Assembly (NCBI RefSeq): GCF_026210795.1 | Contig: NC_089443.1 | Span: 2,294,001-2,358,000 of the forward strand | Length of the DNA: 64,000 nucleotides | Direction: 5' to 3' | Source of the DNA: Rhizophagus irregularis | Taxonomy: Eukaryota > Glomeromycota > Glomeromycetes > Glomerales > Glomeraceae | Shown: positions 10,938-23,314 of the stretch, in pieces | Layout of the letters: each line of letters opens with the position of its first letter | Position numbering within the stretch: the first letter of the stretch is position 1 | Position numbers and translations under genes: made by a program | The notes under the pieces: model-generated | Told to the model about the DNA's origin: nothing | Seen by the model: the letters and a program-made list of their open reading frames with translations, nothing else | The model's database searches: none

Positions 10938-10987
10938 TTTAAGAGCATTTTTATGACATCTTAAAAAAATTAGCTTGCCCAGTAAAG
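10938..10987. repeat. Right terminal inverted repeat of the 7-kb element
   Basis: Inverted partner of 3906-3955, ending in TTGCCCAGTAAAG. The next base starts LINE-derived sequence (GAAGGTGTC...), corresponding to the LINE 3' part at ~43.86 kb. Confidence 0.8.
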
Positions 10988-13900
10988 GAAGGTGTCAAAG
11001 AGTCAAGAGGAATGTTAGAGGAAGGATAAACAATGGAAGAAGGCCCAAGAGCTGACGATTTCATTTTTTTTGTAATGCCTTGAGCTAATTCCCAATGATG
11101 AAAGAAAATGGAACGGCACAACCAGATTTGGACATAAAGGTCAAAATGAAAGTCGTGCAAAGGTGTATCTAAAGTAGACCATATGATAAGTGAAGAAAAA
11201 TAATTTCCAAGAAATTCTGTAAGAGATATCGGTATAAGTTTTCGTGCGAGTTTCAGGCAAGAAAATGAAGGAGGTTCACAATTCCAACAATCAAGAGCCA
11301 TAAATTCAGCAGCAAAAGAGTCCGGTAAAGGTATTAAAGATGACGTGGAAAGGAATTTGTCAAGACAATTAGTCCGAAGAGCCAATAAAAGTGTTTTAAA
11401 CGTATTTAAAGGGCTAAATTCCGGTAAGATATAAGGACAAGTCCACAAGTGGTCTAAAGTCTCAGGAGAAGAGTTACACTGAGGACAAAGCCAACTTGGA
11501 TTATAAAGATGAGGCTTTCGTCTCTGAAGAGTTGTAAGCGTTGAAAGCATATCTAAAAGTAATTTGATACAGAAACCACAAAACTCGGAACGGCCATTCC
11601 GATGAGAGGCAAATTGCTTATTATTATTGAGACAAAATTTGGTGCAAGCCCAATCAATATCAGAAGTTGATGAATAGGAATTAAATCTTGGTAATACAGC
11701 CAGAGTTAAAAGACTTTTGGCGTCAAAAATATCTCTAATAAATTTCCAGATATTCATATCCACAGGTAAAGAATTAAATTGTAAAATGCAAGGAGCTAAC
11801 AATTCCAATGATGGACGAGAAGAAAGCTGTGAGTCCGTATGAGCGGCTTTGGCTAATGCATCCACATGATTATTCAAAATGTCATCAGCGTGAGCAGGAA
11901 CCTTGACCAAGGTTACATCCAGATTCTTTTGCGACATAATAGTATGTATGGAGGACCACAAAAGGTGGTTGGATTCTTTAAGCATTTTGGGAATAAAAGG
12001 AGCATCCACATACAAAGACCATAAAGAAAGTAATTGAGCACAATCAGTGGCGACAGTAATCGTGGAATTCTGAGGGAGGGAGTCCAGACCGTGCAATAAA
12101 GCAAAAACTTCTAAACGTAAAGCAGAAGGAAAGATGGAAGAAATATTATTATAGTGAGATTCCAAAATAAATCCATCAGGATCTATAGCAGTCCATGCAA
12201 AAGCCATCGAGGATACCGGATGACTAGGAGGAGGAAGGAAGGAACCATCAATATAGAGTGTAGATACCGAAGAAGGAAGTTGGATATCAGAAATCCTAGG
12301 CACTTGTTTATTCATAGAAGGTAACCGATCTGGAGCAAAAAGATGGAATAATAAAAGGGATTTGGCATAGCCTAACGAGGCAGAAAGTGAAACCGAATGA
12401 GTATCCGCATGTATATAAGTACGAGGTTTCGTCGGATAACAGATCAAACTTGATAAAGGCACATAGGAGAAGCATTTTTCAGAAGGACACCGTTTAAGCA
12501 ATGTCTTAGAGGTAAAGGATCGCGGGAGAGCAGAGGCACAACCCTGACATGCAGTAAAATCAGAAAGCAAGTCATCAACCGAAGACGCAATCCAATGTGA
12601 AATAAGGGCTTCATTACGTGGAGCAGGATAGGTAGTAATCACACGGCCAACAAGAAAAGAGTTAGTATTACGATTAAAAGAAATAGCCCATTGAGGGTTA
12701 AACCAATAATTTCGACTAATGTCTATAAAAGAAATAGAAGCTACAGTATGAGAAATAGGAATTCTAAATTGTTGTAAAATAAAAAAAGAAGGTGAATTAG
12801 GAATAACAATAAGATTAAACAAATAATTAAACCAAGCAGTCACAGATCCTTTGTTCGACACTCGTTTAAGAAAGCGTAAATCTTTCCATGAAAGAAGTCG
12901 AGAGCCACACGGTGTAATCAGTTGAGCAAGAAAACGAGTGCAGAAATTATTCCGAACATTTTTCATGGAAGTAAATAAATCTTTTGGTAAAATAGACCAG
13001 AGTGGAATCGCCGGACGTAAATCTTTTCTCGGAGGTCGGAACAATAAAGACCACGTGATATTTAAACGAGAGGAGAACAATAAAAAATTAAATAAAGAAT
13101 GTGTTCGCAAGGAAAAGGTGTGGGACCATGGTTCCAGGTCAATAGTAGAAGGGCAGGCATCACAGTCCAAAAAACCTTGGAGATAAGTAATCATATAATT
13201 GGCAAAGAGCTTATATGAAGGGTGAGAAAAAATTTTCTGCCATGAAGCCACATGGGATGATAGAAATCGACCAAACGCTTGTTGAATAGAGAAAGGCAAC
13301 AGTGTGAAAAGCGCGGAAAGAGGAGTGACTGAGGTCAAACCAGCCTTCTGTCGAATAAGAGAAAGCATTGGAGAAACCATGCGATTAATGGTAGATTCTG
13401 CAAATAATGTGGTTTGTAGGCGAAATTCTAGCCGCGGAAGTAGGACAACGTTATAAAGATAGGCTATATGTTGTGCTAAAAGTTTTTTAGGACTGAGTAG
13501 AGCGGCCATGTCTTTGACCATATAAACAGTTTGGTTATGAACGAAACGAGAAGAAGCTGAAAGGTTAAACCAAACACCTAAAAATCGAAAGATGTAGATA
13601 AGGCTAATGCCTTTAAAGTAAGGGTATGAGATGTAATTAGAGAAGATGGAGAAAGGTCAAACACAATAGTTTGAGAAAATTGTTCAGAAGAAAGAAGGAT
13701 ATATTTGGCTGAATTTGCTTGAGTATTATTTAAAGTATAAAATTCAGCAGTAATGGAAAGGCGATCTTCAATTCCTCGTTTAGATGAAGCAATTAAAGTA
13801 GAATCATCCATAAATGTAATATGCGAAACAGGAAGATTGTGTTGTTCATATTCAATTGGAGAATAATCCAATAATGCAGAAGATTTCAAAATAAAGGGAT

Positions 13901-16342
13901 CACAACCTTCACGATTAAGTGTAGTAAGCAAAGGATCCAAGTAAATAACCCATAATAATGGAGAAATGATTTCACCCTGGTCAATACCAATTTTCACTCC
14001 ATATCCAGAAGTATCACCATGATGGGTAATAATTTTATTATTACGTCTTGTAAAAAGGTTGATGATAAATTTAATCAATAGAGACGGTATATGCAGACGG
14101 ATTAAAGCTAGTCTAAGCATATTTAAATCAATTGAGTCAAATACCTTAGAAATATCCTGAGAAACAAGCCATAATTCTTGGTTATCAGATTTGTCAAAAC
14201 GCCGTTGATGAATAATAGCATCAAGCATCTTAATAGGGATGTCAGTGGAATTGCCTGGTAATCCAGCAAAATTACCACCTTGGAGCACTTGATTGTCAGC
14301 CAGGATTTTTGAAAGTCGAATTGTAACGACTTTAACCACACATTTCCGTATGGTTTCTAATAAAGTGATAGGTCACGTATTCTTTAATTGGGCGTCAAAT
14401 TCATGAGGCTTAGGAATGGGATAAACAAGCGCTTCACGCCAATCAGCAGGAATATCTCCATGAATAAGGCAAGCGTTGGCTAATACAAGGGACAAATTGA
14501 AAGCTTCTCCAGTTAAATGTTTGAGCATCTCATAAGAAATTTTGGAAGGACCGGAGGCCTTGTTATTAGGCATAGAATTGAGGGTGTTCTTCCATTCATC
14601 TTCCAGAATAAAAGACATGACCAAGTTAAATAATGACGAATCAATATCAGGAAGAGGAGCATATGCTCGTTGCCATCGAGGAGGAAATGAATCTGTAGAA
14701 GAATACTGGACCAAAGGAGGAGTAACAACCGATTGGAAGTGTTTTATAGCAGCTTGCTTAATATCAGAAGGATCAGTAAGTAACGTGGGTTTGGAGTCAA
14801 TAACCACCAAGACTCTATCAAGGACGATAGAACGATGATCCACTGAAAGGGCTGAAGAAATAAAAGAGCCTGGAGACGTAGAGAAATGTTCATCTCTAAG
14901 AGCAATATAATATTCTATGGAATCGACACGATGTTGATGAAATTGCGTGGAAAGATATGCAGAGACCAAGGCTTTTTGTGAACGCAAAAATTTGATAAAA
15001 GCAGGAAGTGGTGTCATGCTATAAATAGGTATAGTATAATCTTTTAAAAGAGATTTAAGAAGAGTTAATTGTGTAGACAAAGAATTAATCATCTGTGAAA
15101 TTTGGGCTGAACGACTAGGTCGAGACGTGGTCAATTTGAACAATAATCTATCCAAGAATTTGTTGATAGCAATAAGCATCGTAAGTTCAGGAGGATATTT
15201 ATGGTGATGGGTATTGGATACATATTGAAATGGTAGAGAATTAATGGCACCACCAAGAATAGAACGTTTAAGAGTGTGCCAAAGTTTGTCCAAGGAAAGA
15301 GCTGAAAGTGAAGATACTGAAGGGTGGTGTGTGGTCAAGTATAACTCAAGACGTGAGTTTACTTCATTGGAAAATTTGTCCCAAATGTCATCATTCAAAT
15401 TTTTGTAAAGAAAGATGGTGCGTTGTTCGCTCTTCTGCTTTAATCGAGCTTTGGATAAAATAGCGAAACATGAGCTAAAATCAAAGGCCGTTATAAGTAC
15501 ACGGTGATCAGTAAATTGATTATCATTCAGCTTAGGACAAGTTTCAACTTGAGAAAAAAGACCAGGAGCAGGAAATCCAGGGGATGACCAGATATAATCA
15601 AGTCTTGAAGAACCATTCTGGTAATAAAAGGTAGGACTAGGACCTGAGATTGAAGAAATATGGGATTGATGATCCGTAAAATATCGAGAAGAAAGTGATC
15701 GCAAAATTTTTAAGTGATGTAGAGGAAGGTGTGAATGTGAGATTTCATCTGCATTAAAATCACCAAGGATAACTACGTGATAGTTATTAGAGCGGGCTTT
15801 ATCAAGCCATAAAGTAAGTTGGGCAAAAATAGCATCACGTTCTTTGTAATGAATAGAATGATAAGGAGGAATATAAACAGAAATAATAGAAATTTTTGTT
15901 TGATGAAAAAAAAGATCTAATTTTAATAAACGACCATTCCAAGGATCAATTTTCTGAACATGTTTGTGTAAAGGATGGCAAAGTAAAAGACCAACACCAT
16001 CATGTGGTCGCGAATTAGAGGGGGAAGGAGCCCAATAGGACTTAAAATTATATTGGGAATGTTCATTTTGATAAATAAATTTAGCACTAGAGGAAATAAG
16101 ACGAGTATCATTTAAAGATAAAACGCCAAAAGAAGAATGAAGGAAATAATTTAATAAATGCAATTGTCGAACAGGGGAACATAATCCATTAACATTGATT
16201 TGTCCAAAGTTAATAAGAGGGGAAGAAAAGGAAGGAGAAGAGGGATTATTAGGACTATTATTATTAGGTATCGCACTATTAGGGGGGTGAAATCCCTGTA
16301 ATGCACCCGATATAAATTGGTGTTCAATCATTGGAAGGGGAG
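10988..16342 (-). pseudogene. LINE ORF2: APE endonuclease, reverse transcriptase, RNase H (nearly intact)
   Basis: From the ATG at ~16342 (MIEHQF). The endonuclease has FGQINVNGL, SLNDTR, ILGDFNAD, SRLDYIW and FTDHRVL, the usual APE active-site blocks. The RT has QGGNFAGLPG, VSQDISKVFDS and the catalytic FMDD in place of YxDD. RNase H follows with TLYIDGSF, LRLEVFAL, VATDCAQ and HVDALAKAAH (D-E-D-D). A zinc finger CPQCNSSPETLDHLWTC closes the region. Two defects were seen: a TGA at 14375-14373 where the two other copies have CGA (Arg), and a 1-nt deletion near 13590 in the SFRFLGVW region. The protein nicks target DNA and copies LINE RNA. Confidence 0.88.
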
Positions 16343-16372
16343 GGTTTTGAAGGAGAGAAGGAGTCCAATATT
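10988..16372 (-). mobile_element. LINE copy 1, truncated at both ends
   Basis: Homologous to LINE copy 2 (43.7-52.4 kb) from just inside the end of ORF1/start of ORF2 (near WTPSLLQ at ~16372) to ~70 aa before the end of ORF2. ORF1 and 5'UTR are missing, as in typical 5' truncation during target-primed reverse transcription. The 3' end is cut by the TIR of the 7-kb element. Confidence 0.85.
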
Positions 16373-16559
16373 TGGTGATTATGAGCAAACAGTCTTATGA
16401 CTTTATCTTTTATTATTAATTTTAAACGAAAAGTATAACAAACAAATCGAACAATATTACAAATATCAAATAGAGAAAATAAACATAAAAAATAAAAAGA
16501 ACTACTTTACAGAAACCTTGAATTTTTAAACAATACCGAATTGATATAATAATGATGTT
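16373..16559. other. AT-rich transition, no gene
   Basis: Sequence between the LINE break and the satellite; only low-complexity frames are present. Confidence 0.5.
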
Positions 16560-17500
16560 AAATAAATATCGTGGCGATATCGATTTGCAAATGATATCAT
16601 TATGATATCGCAATGATATCATTTCAATATTAATTCAATATATCGAAATGATATCGTAAAGATATTTATTTGAAAAAATATCAGATCGATATCATTTCGA
16701 TATTGTTATAACAACAATGAATTTTTTGAAAAATGGGAAGTAAATACGATATTAATATGATATCGTTTCAACATTAATTCAATATCAATATGATATCGTA
16801 AAGATATCACTTTATAATTATCTAATCGACATCATAACGATATTGACGAAACATCAAATCGATATCATATCGATATTTCGATATTGTTATAACAATAATG
16901 AAAAATAGAAAGTAAATACGATATTAATATGATATCGTTCCAACATTAATTCAATATCAATATGATATCGTAAAGATATCACTTTATAATTATCTAATCG
17001 ACATCATAACGATATTGACGAAACATCAAATCGATATCATTTCGATATTGTTATAACAATAATGAAAAATAGAAAGTAAATACGATATTAATATGATATC
17101 GTTCCAACATTAATTCAATATCAATATGATATCGTAAAGATATCACTTTATAATTATCTAATCGACATCATAACGATATTGACGAAACATCAAATCGATA
17201 TCATTTCGATATTGTTATAACAATAATGAAAAATAGAAAGTAAATACGATATTAATATAATATCGTTCCAACATTAATTCAATATCAATATGATATCATA
17301 AAGATATCACTTTATAATTATCTAATCGATATTGACAAATAACGAAACGATATCATTTTGATATTGTTATAACAATAATGATTTTTTTTTAATAAATGCA
17401 ATATCAATATAATATTATTTTAATATTAATTCAGTATCAAAATAATATCAAAATAATATTATCTATAAAAATATCAAATCAATCAAATATCGTTAAATTC
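16560..17500. repeat. GATATC-rich satellite, ~164-172-bp unit
   Basis: The landmark AAGTAAATACGATATTAATA recurs at about 16738, 16910, 17074 and 17238, giving periods of 172, 164 and 164. Each unit is packed with ATATC/GATAT words and ends in TATTGTTATAACAATAATG. Flanks on both sides hold degraded units. The same vocabulary appears in the satellite at 42.7-43.4 kb. No ORF. Confidence 0.85.
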
Positions 17501-19382
17501 AATTTTATAATATTTTAATAATTTGTAATCTAATTTAAAAGTTAATTTCAATAGATTTAAGTTACCGGTTATTTATTACAATAACAATTTTAATTACAGA
17601 TAAAGTATACATTAGTTTAAATATTATATAACAGATAAAAAAAATATCAATAAATCTATAATAAACTAATTCAATAAATTAGAATTATGAGTTAAATTGG
17701 TAATGTAAGTCAAAACATTATGCCTTAATACTCCAGAATCATAACTCATCAACCCAAAGTTGAGGATTAACCGGGTACCTTGCTTTAGATTCAGCGACAC
17801 TGCCCAAGTTGGATGGGGTGTCACAGGTACGCTTTAAGAAGACTCGCTACGACTCTATTGCAAAAAGGATAAGTATATTCGAAAACATCAGACAAATTCA
17901 CCTTAGAAGTTTGGCGGGAAACCCCTATAAACAACTGCAGTTTCATCATTACCAAAATCATTGAACTTAGGGATACAATGAAAAAGTTCATGAGAATGAC
18001 GGCTTTAAAAAAAAAATACAAATATATTCTCAACTTTGACAATGCACCCTTATTCTTTGGCCTGGAATTCTCATATGACTAAATTATTGTTGTTTGTAAT
18101 TTGATCCATTGAATCCACTATAAATTGCCAGGCAAAGCGAACTTTTATTAGACAACCATAGCTTCATAACAAACGTTGCAATGTGTTTGGACGAATGACA
18201 TCCTGTTTAATAAATTTTAAATGGGCAAACGTGGACCTAAAACCCATTAGAAGATAGGCTGCAAGAAGTGCAAAGCAACCTACCTAACCCACGAGTGGGT
18301 CTAAGGGTTAGGGAATAAAATATACGCCAAACACACACAAGTTGGTATGGAGTTAAAGTCTTACAAACTAAAAATTATTTTTGCCACTTAATTCTTCAAT
18401 AATCAATGTTATAAAAAAGTTACTTACGACTTAAGCCTACTTAATTATATATAAAATGACACTTCGAACAGACAGAGCTCATGATATATGAGAATATCCC
18501 ATCATGCCTATTTTAACCCTTGATTAAAGGATTTTTGTTGCGTTATCAAACTGATTATATAAGTTTTACGCCTATATAACATAAGCTTATGCCCATATAA
18601 TCAATCAAACAAGTCCGCCTTTTCCTATAACACACTATGCACGACGGCAAACGGTATAGGAGGAAGACTCTACTTTTCAGAAAGAAAGTTTTTTTTTTTC
18701 AAAAAAAAAAAACGTACAAATAAATAGCGGTTAAATAAAATGGTAGTTGAATTGACTTTTTAGGAATTAATAGGCCTTATAGCCTTATAATATACGCGAT
18801 CATTTAATATACGCGATCATTTAATCAGACAATTTATTAAATTTGGTATTACACGAACTTGATCAACCTGATAATTGTTTAGTCTCTTTATAGGTGGATA
18901 TTTCTTAAATTATCACCTGAACTTTTCAATTTTTTGCAGAATCGAAGATGGAAACCGGAAAAGTATTCTGATTCAGAATTTTTTTTTAAGAAATGTATTT
19001 GTTATTTTGTAAATTACCAGTCAGAATTGGCTTAAACTTTAAAGTTCTTACTTTACGCAAATGTTACGTAAATGTATTCTTTTTGATCTGTATAATAACG
19101 TCAAATATATAGAGATATTTAGGCCGTATACATTAAAGAAGAAACGTCACATAATAACCATTCCATTTTTAACAAAACAACAATTACTTTTTAAACTTGA
19201 AAGTGTTATATCTTAGACAAACATTTTATAGTTTTATACATCCATTTTATTTTATATTATTATCACTCGACATTATGGTATAATGTTTAGAATAATGATG
19301 TTTCATATTATCATTTACTTGTAAAATTTACTAAATTTATTCAATGTAATATCGTTATAAAATGCATAATTTTATAAAAAAA
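17501..19382. other. Intergenic sequence without a supported gene
   Basis: About 1.9 kb of AT-rich sequence. A 73-codon minus-strand frame at 17821-18042 has no family signal and is not accepted. A T11...A12 inverted homopolymer lies at ~18689-18712. ATACGCGATCATTTAAT is directly repeated at 18792-18825. Nothing else is supported. Confidence 0.5.
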
Positions 19383-20653
19383 TTAGAGCGTTTGCTAAGA
19401 TTTATAACTATGTATAATTTAATATTATTATTAATAACTATGATTAAAGGATATGAAGTATCAGTATAAATAAAATAACTTACCGATAAAGAATCAACGA
19501 TCTTGTTTCCGCTCCTAGAAGGGATCGTTAATTCTTTGGTTATATTATCTAATTCTTTAACGGCGGACAAATTTTTTCCATTCCACGAAACCTTAAAGGT
19601 TTCTCTTACGAAATCAACCAAGATATCGAACTCTTCATTTCTTGTTAATTCTGAAATATTAACAGCTACAAGCTGTTGGCTTAAAATCTTTTGAACAAAT
19701 TCTTTATCAACGTAATCTATAAGTTCCTTTTGAGATAAACTTCCGGTAGATGCTCTATAATTAAATTAATAATTAATACAAACAGCACTATTTGGTTAGC
19801 TAGGAAACAATTAAATAAATACCTGTTTTTTCTTATTTCTTTAAATTCTTCTACAGAAGTTAAAATAATTTGGTTAAACTTATTTCTGAAGTCGATGAAA
19901 AATTTTCGGGTTTTTTTGAGGTAGCTTTTAGCTTCGTTCGAATGTATTTTTATTTTGAAAATTTTTGTTATCAACTCATCAAAAACTTCACCACGTGGAC
20001 TTCTCGCACGTAAAAAAAGACACTTAACACTTTCGTCCTATAGACGAATTTTATCCTAAAATATTAAAAATACATTATTTAAAAGATTTAGACAAATAAA
20101 TATTATCATGTTAATTTAATACTTACGTCCGTAATTTTACTGGATGATGAGATAGCAACATCCGTATTGTTCATTTCTAGTGCCAACCTTAAAATTTCCG
20201 GATGGTCGACGAGCCAAGCAACTATTTCTAAATTTGACTTTGATTGAAATACTTCGGGTTTTTTATGATCTTCCGTCTTACTCGCATCATCATCATCATC
20301 ATCATCATCATCCTCATCATCATCATCATCATCATCATTACTTCTTTTTTCATTTACTACTATAACTTCTTTATCGGCAGATTCGGCAGCTTCTTTATTA
20401 CTATGGTTTTTACTTTTTTTCATCAACTGATTGGCTTTCTCAATGTCAATATCTCTTCTTTTTTTCGTAATTTGTTTTCTTTTCGATCCTATTATACATA
20501 TTTTTGGTATTTATTAATTATTCTTCTTACATATAACTATATAACAAAACTTACTATAAATTTACAAAAGAGTTATATCTACATACCTCCTTCAACTTCC
20601 ATTTCTTGATTATCATCAGACGATTTATTAGGTGATTTACGTTTAGTCGTCAT
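19383..20653 (-). CDS. Acidic protein of unknown function, 5 exons, 308 aa
   Basis: Model: complement(join(19383..19394, 19484..19754, 19823..20037, 20127..20488, 20587..20653)); 927 nt. Introns are 68-98 bp with GTAAGT, GTATGT or GTATTT donors. Acceptor choice matters for the second intron: using TCTATAG (20038-20039) keeps the frame open, whereas an upstream TTTTAG would bring in a TAG. The N-terminus is Lys/Arg-rich (TTKRKSP, KRKQITKKRR), a possible nuclear signal. Then follow a poly-Asp run (~residues 75-90) and helical segments NLEIVAWLVDHPEILRLA, RSPRGEVFDELI and KELIDYVDKEFV. No family is recognised. It lies outside all detected transposons and may be a genuine host gene. Confidence 0.6.
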
Positions 20654-21958
20654 AATAAAAAAAAATATGAGCGAAAAAAAAAGTGGAACAACCTTTTTGT
20701 TTCAAAGTAGGTGATATATATCGAGAAAATATGAATGAATAAAAAATGTGGAGCAACTTTCTTGCTCAAAAAAGTAGGTGATAAACATTGAATGAACAAA
20801 AAAAAAGGGCGAGGTTATCATGATATAATTTTGAGATTTTAGCTATTGTAATTATGATTGTAGTATTTAATTGGAAAATATACATGTTCTCAATATCATT
20901 GTGTATTGTGTAAAATGCAGGATCAGTTAAAAATATCAGGAGATGGGAAAACTAAAAATTATGATTTCAAGATCGAAAATTAAATTTAATTTATATAAAT
21001 AATTTGTATTTCATTTAATAATAAAAGTGAATACTGGACACTTTTTTTATATAGAAGATTACTTCAAATCAGTTCCAAATCTTTATTTTATTGCGTATTT
21101 ACGATTCAATTTCATAAATTTTATTATACTTTTTTAGGCCATATAAGGAGTGAGAAGAAATTAATCATGTGAAGTATCATTTTATGTGATACAATGATAT
21201 GCACCAAACTCAAAAAGTATAGCCATTATTAGCTACTATTATCGTTCGGCATTAAATTACGTAATGTTAAAGATATTATTGCATCCAAATAACCCAATCA
21301 AACCTTTTTACTCATATGTGATTGATTACTAAATTTGTGAAAAGACAATGCAACTCCTTAACATATGATTTTTGTATATTATTGTACAATTATAAAAAGA
21401 AAGTCGTGAGCAGTCTATAGAATATTATGTAAAGCTACAAAATTCAAAAATATTTAGAGTTGGTAACGAATTTACATTTCAATAGTACCATTAAATAGAA
21501 ATTTATAAACTTAACTGCTAAAGGAAGAGAAATTTTTAAACGATAAATGGATGAAACATAGTACAGTTTGATGGTTGCTAGAATACTCTCAAAATAATTT
21601 TCATGATTAATTGTGAAGGTTATAATTAAAATATTCCAATTGAAATAATACAGTGACGATCTGCTTATTTGCTTATTTAATGATTTAGCATATTTTATTA
21701 TTTTATGTAGTAAAGTAAATAGTATTTTTTTCCAAATAATGAAAGATACATCGTTTGAAAAATAAAAAAATTGAATGTTGTACAGCAATATAATATTAAG
21801 CAAAAAATTGAATGTTGTAAAGCAATATAATATTAAGCAAAATTGAATGTTGTACAGACATCAATATAACAAAATAGTAATTATGATTTGAAAGATTTAC
21901 AATTTCATATGAAGTGAGGTGAGCGTAAAAGAGGCGAAATTATTCAATTTCAATGATT
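20654..21958. other. Intergenic AT-rich sequence with a short tandem repeat
   Basis: A unit AATTGAATGTTGTA(C/A)A(G)CAATATAATATTAAGCA occurs three times between 21765 and 21875 (period ~46-50 bp). GTAGGTGATA(T/A)A plus GAATGAA(T/C)AAAAA is duplicated near 20709-20800. No supported gene. Confidence 0.5.
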
Positions 21959-22598
21959 TCATAATATGAAGGTGAGCCTCGTAAACGGTAAGGTGTAGGT
22001 GATGAGTGACGGAGGAGGCGTAGGTGATGATGATGAGTGTGAACGGAGAGGTGATATAGGTGAGCATATTGGTGAATGTAGTGGTGAGGATGACGGAGTT
22101 GTTGTATGGCTTGTTGTGTTGATTTTATGAGCAATATCATAAATTGTTTCTAAATAAATAATCAGATTAATTTATGAATTAAATAAAAAAAAAATAAAAT
22201 ATTTACGTAGTTTTCTAATATTTACGTCGTTTTTCCCAAAAACGTTCACTGAATTCCTCGTAGTACTTCGTTCCTAGAGCACTTTTCCTTCCCTTTGGCT
22301 TACCCTCGATATATAATTGCATTTTCTAATAAAATTATAAAATTATATTAGTACTATTTAATATGCTAAAATAGTAGTTGAACCTGAAATAATGTTTATA
22401 TACTTTATAAGCTCGCACTAAGCCGTTAAATTTTTCTTTACATTGCCTCCCAGTATACGTGGTTCCGAATTCAAGGTTTATTTTGCTTGCTAGCCCTTTC
22501 CAAAAATTATGCTTCATATTACCACTAAGTTCGTGAAAATTATTGTTTTCATTTTTTCTTTCATTAATTAAAACTCGCAATTGTCTATCAGTCCACAT
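21959..22598 (-). CDS. Myb/SANT-like DNA-binding domain protein, 3 exons, 161 aa
   Basis: Model: complement(join(21959..22149, 22226..22325, 22404..22598)); 486 nt. Exon 1 starts MWTDRQLRVLINER; the trihelix-type domain runs through W-x(n)-FWKGLASKI, TYTGRQCKEKFNGL and VRAYK|KMQLYIEGKPKG and ends with YYEEFSERFWEK (residues ~1-95). The first donor is AAA|GTATAT, and splicing there joins the domain exactly. After CGAC|GTAAAT the last exon encodes a Ser/Pro/His-rich tail. An unspliced alternative would stop after KRRKY. The family binds DNA; it occurs both as host regulators and as partners of Harbinger-type elements, and neither role can be fixed here. Confidence 0.7.
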
Positions 22599-22606
22599 GT
22601 TATTAA

Positions 22607-22938
22607 AGAATTAATGAAATATTAATGAAAATGAAAGAGAAAGAATTTTGTAAAAGGAGTGGGAAAATAAAAAAAAATCCGTAAAAAAAAAAAATCCGTG
22701 TAAAAAAAAAAAAATCTGTGAAAAAAAAATAAAATCAAATTATTACGCCTACAATCTATGAACACAAGAATTAATGAAATATTAATGAAGACGAAAGAAT
22801 TAATGAAACGAAGAATTATATTAATGAAAACGAAAGAATTAATGAAACGAAAGAATTTTGTAAAAGGAGTGGGAAAATAAAAAAAATCTGTGTAAAAAAA
22901 AAATCCTTGTAAAAAATAAAATCAAATTATTACGCCTA
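22607..22938. repeat. Tandem duplication flanking the CACTA element; contains its empty target site
   Basis: Two copies of a segment with AAAGAATTTTGTAAAAGGAG, then TGGGAAAATAAAAAAAATC, then AAATCAAATTATTACGCCTA (about 22640-22750 and 22852-22938). The first copy continues uninterrupted into CAATCTATGAACACAA, which is also the sequence right of the transposon at 36809. Confidence 0.85.
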
Positions 22939-22954
22939 CACAGGTCGAAATATA

Positions 22955-23285
22955 ATATACCGGTCATCAATCGGTCATATAACTGATTGGTACCTGATTG
23001 GTAGCTGATCTGTTACTGATTCATTCATTCAGATACCAACCGGTCATCAATCAGGCATTTATTTCAATCGGCTACACATCAGTTGTATGACCGATTGGTG
23101 CCGATTGGTGACTGATTGGTGCCAGTTTAACAATCGGTAAACAATCAGCCATCTGTCATCTATATTGGAAGTTGACCGATTGGTTGCCGATTGGATATTG
23201 TTGACCATCAGTCATCAATCGGCTATCAGCAGGTCAAATTATTGTCAATCGGGTACCAATCAGGCATATGTCCGATTGATACAGA
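22955..23285. repeat. Left subterminal repeat region of the CACTA element
   Basis: Dense direct and inverted copies of ACCGGTCATCAATCGG and ACTGATTGGTGCC-like words. In this superfamily such arrays serve as binding sites for the accessory protein; that function is inferred here. Confidence 0.75.
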
Positions 23286-23314
23286 TTACAGCTATTTGCG
23301 AAATAACGGACTAC

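Larger units (their letters stand above)
3906..10987. mobile_element. 7.08-kb two-gene TIR transposon, Tnp2/Plavaka-like (candidate new family)
   Basis: The left end reads CTTTGCTGGACAA and the right end, reverse-complemented, CTTTACTGGGCAA. Similarity extends about 45 bp inward through AATTTTTT, AAGAT, TCATA and AATGCT. Inside are two divergent genes: a transposase-like gene (4280-7764, minus) and a 516-aa gene of unknown function (8572-10577, plus), separated by ~0.8 kb of repeats. Both reconstructed reading frames are open, so the element may be recent or autonomous. It is bordered on the left by the MITE and on the right by a severed LINE; I see no target-site duplication, possibly because the flanks were rearranged. 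Class assignment rests on the transposase motifs. Confidence 0.75.

Noticed and set aside
17821-18042. 73-codon minus-strand frame
   Set aside because: No start context, splice partner or family signal; surrounding sequence is non-coding.
20038-20060. In-frame TAG making the 308-aa gene a pseudogene
   Set aside because: Disappears if the intron ends at TCTATAG; the total length then is an exact multiple of three with an open frame.
20180-20609. Plus-strand His/Ile-rich frames over CAT repeats
   Set aside because: Antisense of the poly-Asp (GAT) run of the gene at 19383-20653.
22955-23285. CRISPR-like regular repeats
   Set aside because: Repeats are irregularly spaced, in both orientations and lie inside a eukaryotic transposon terminus.
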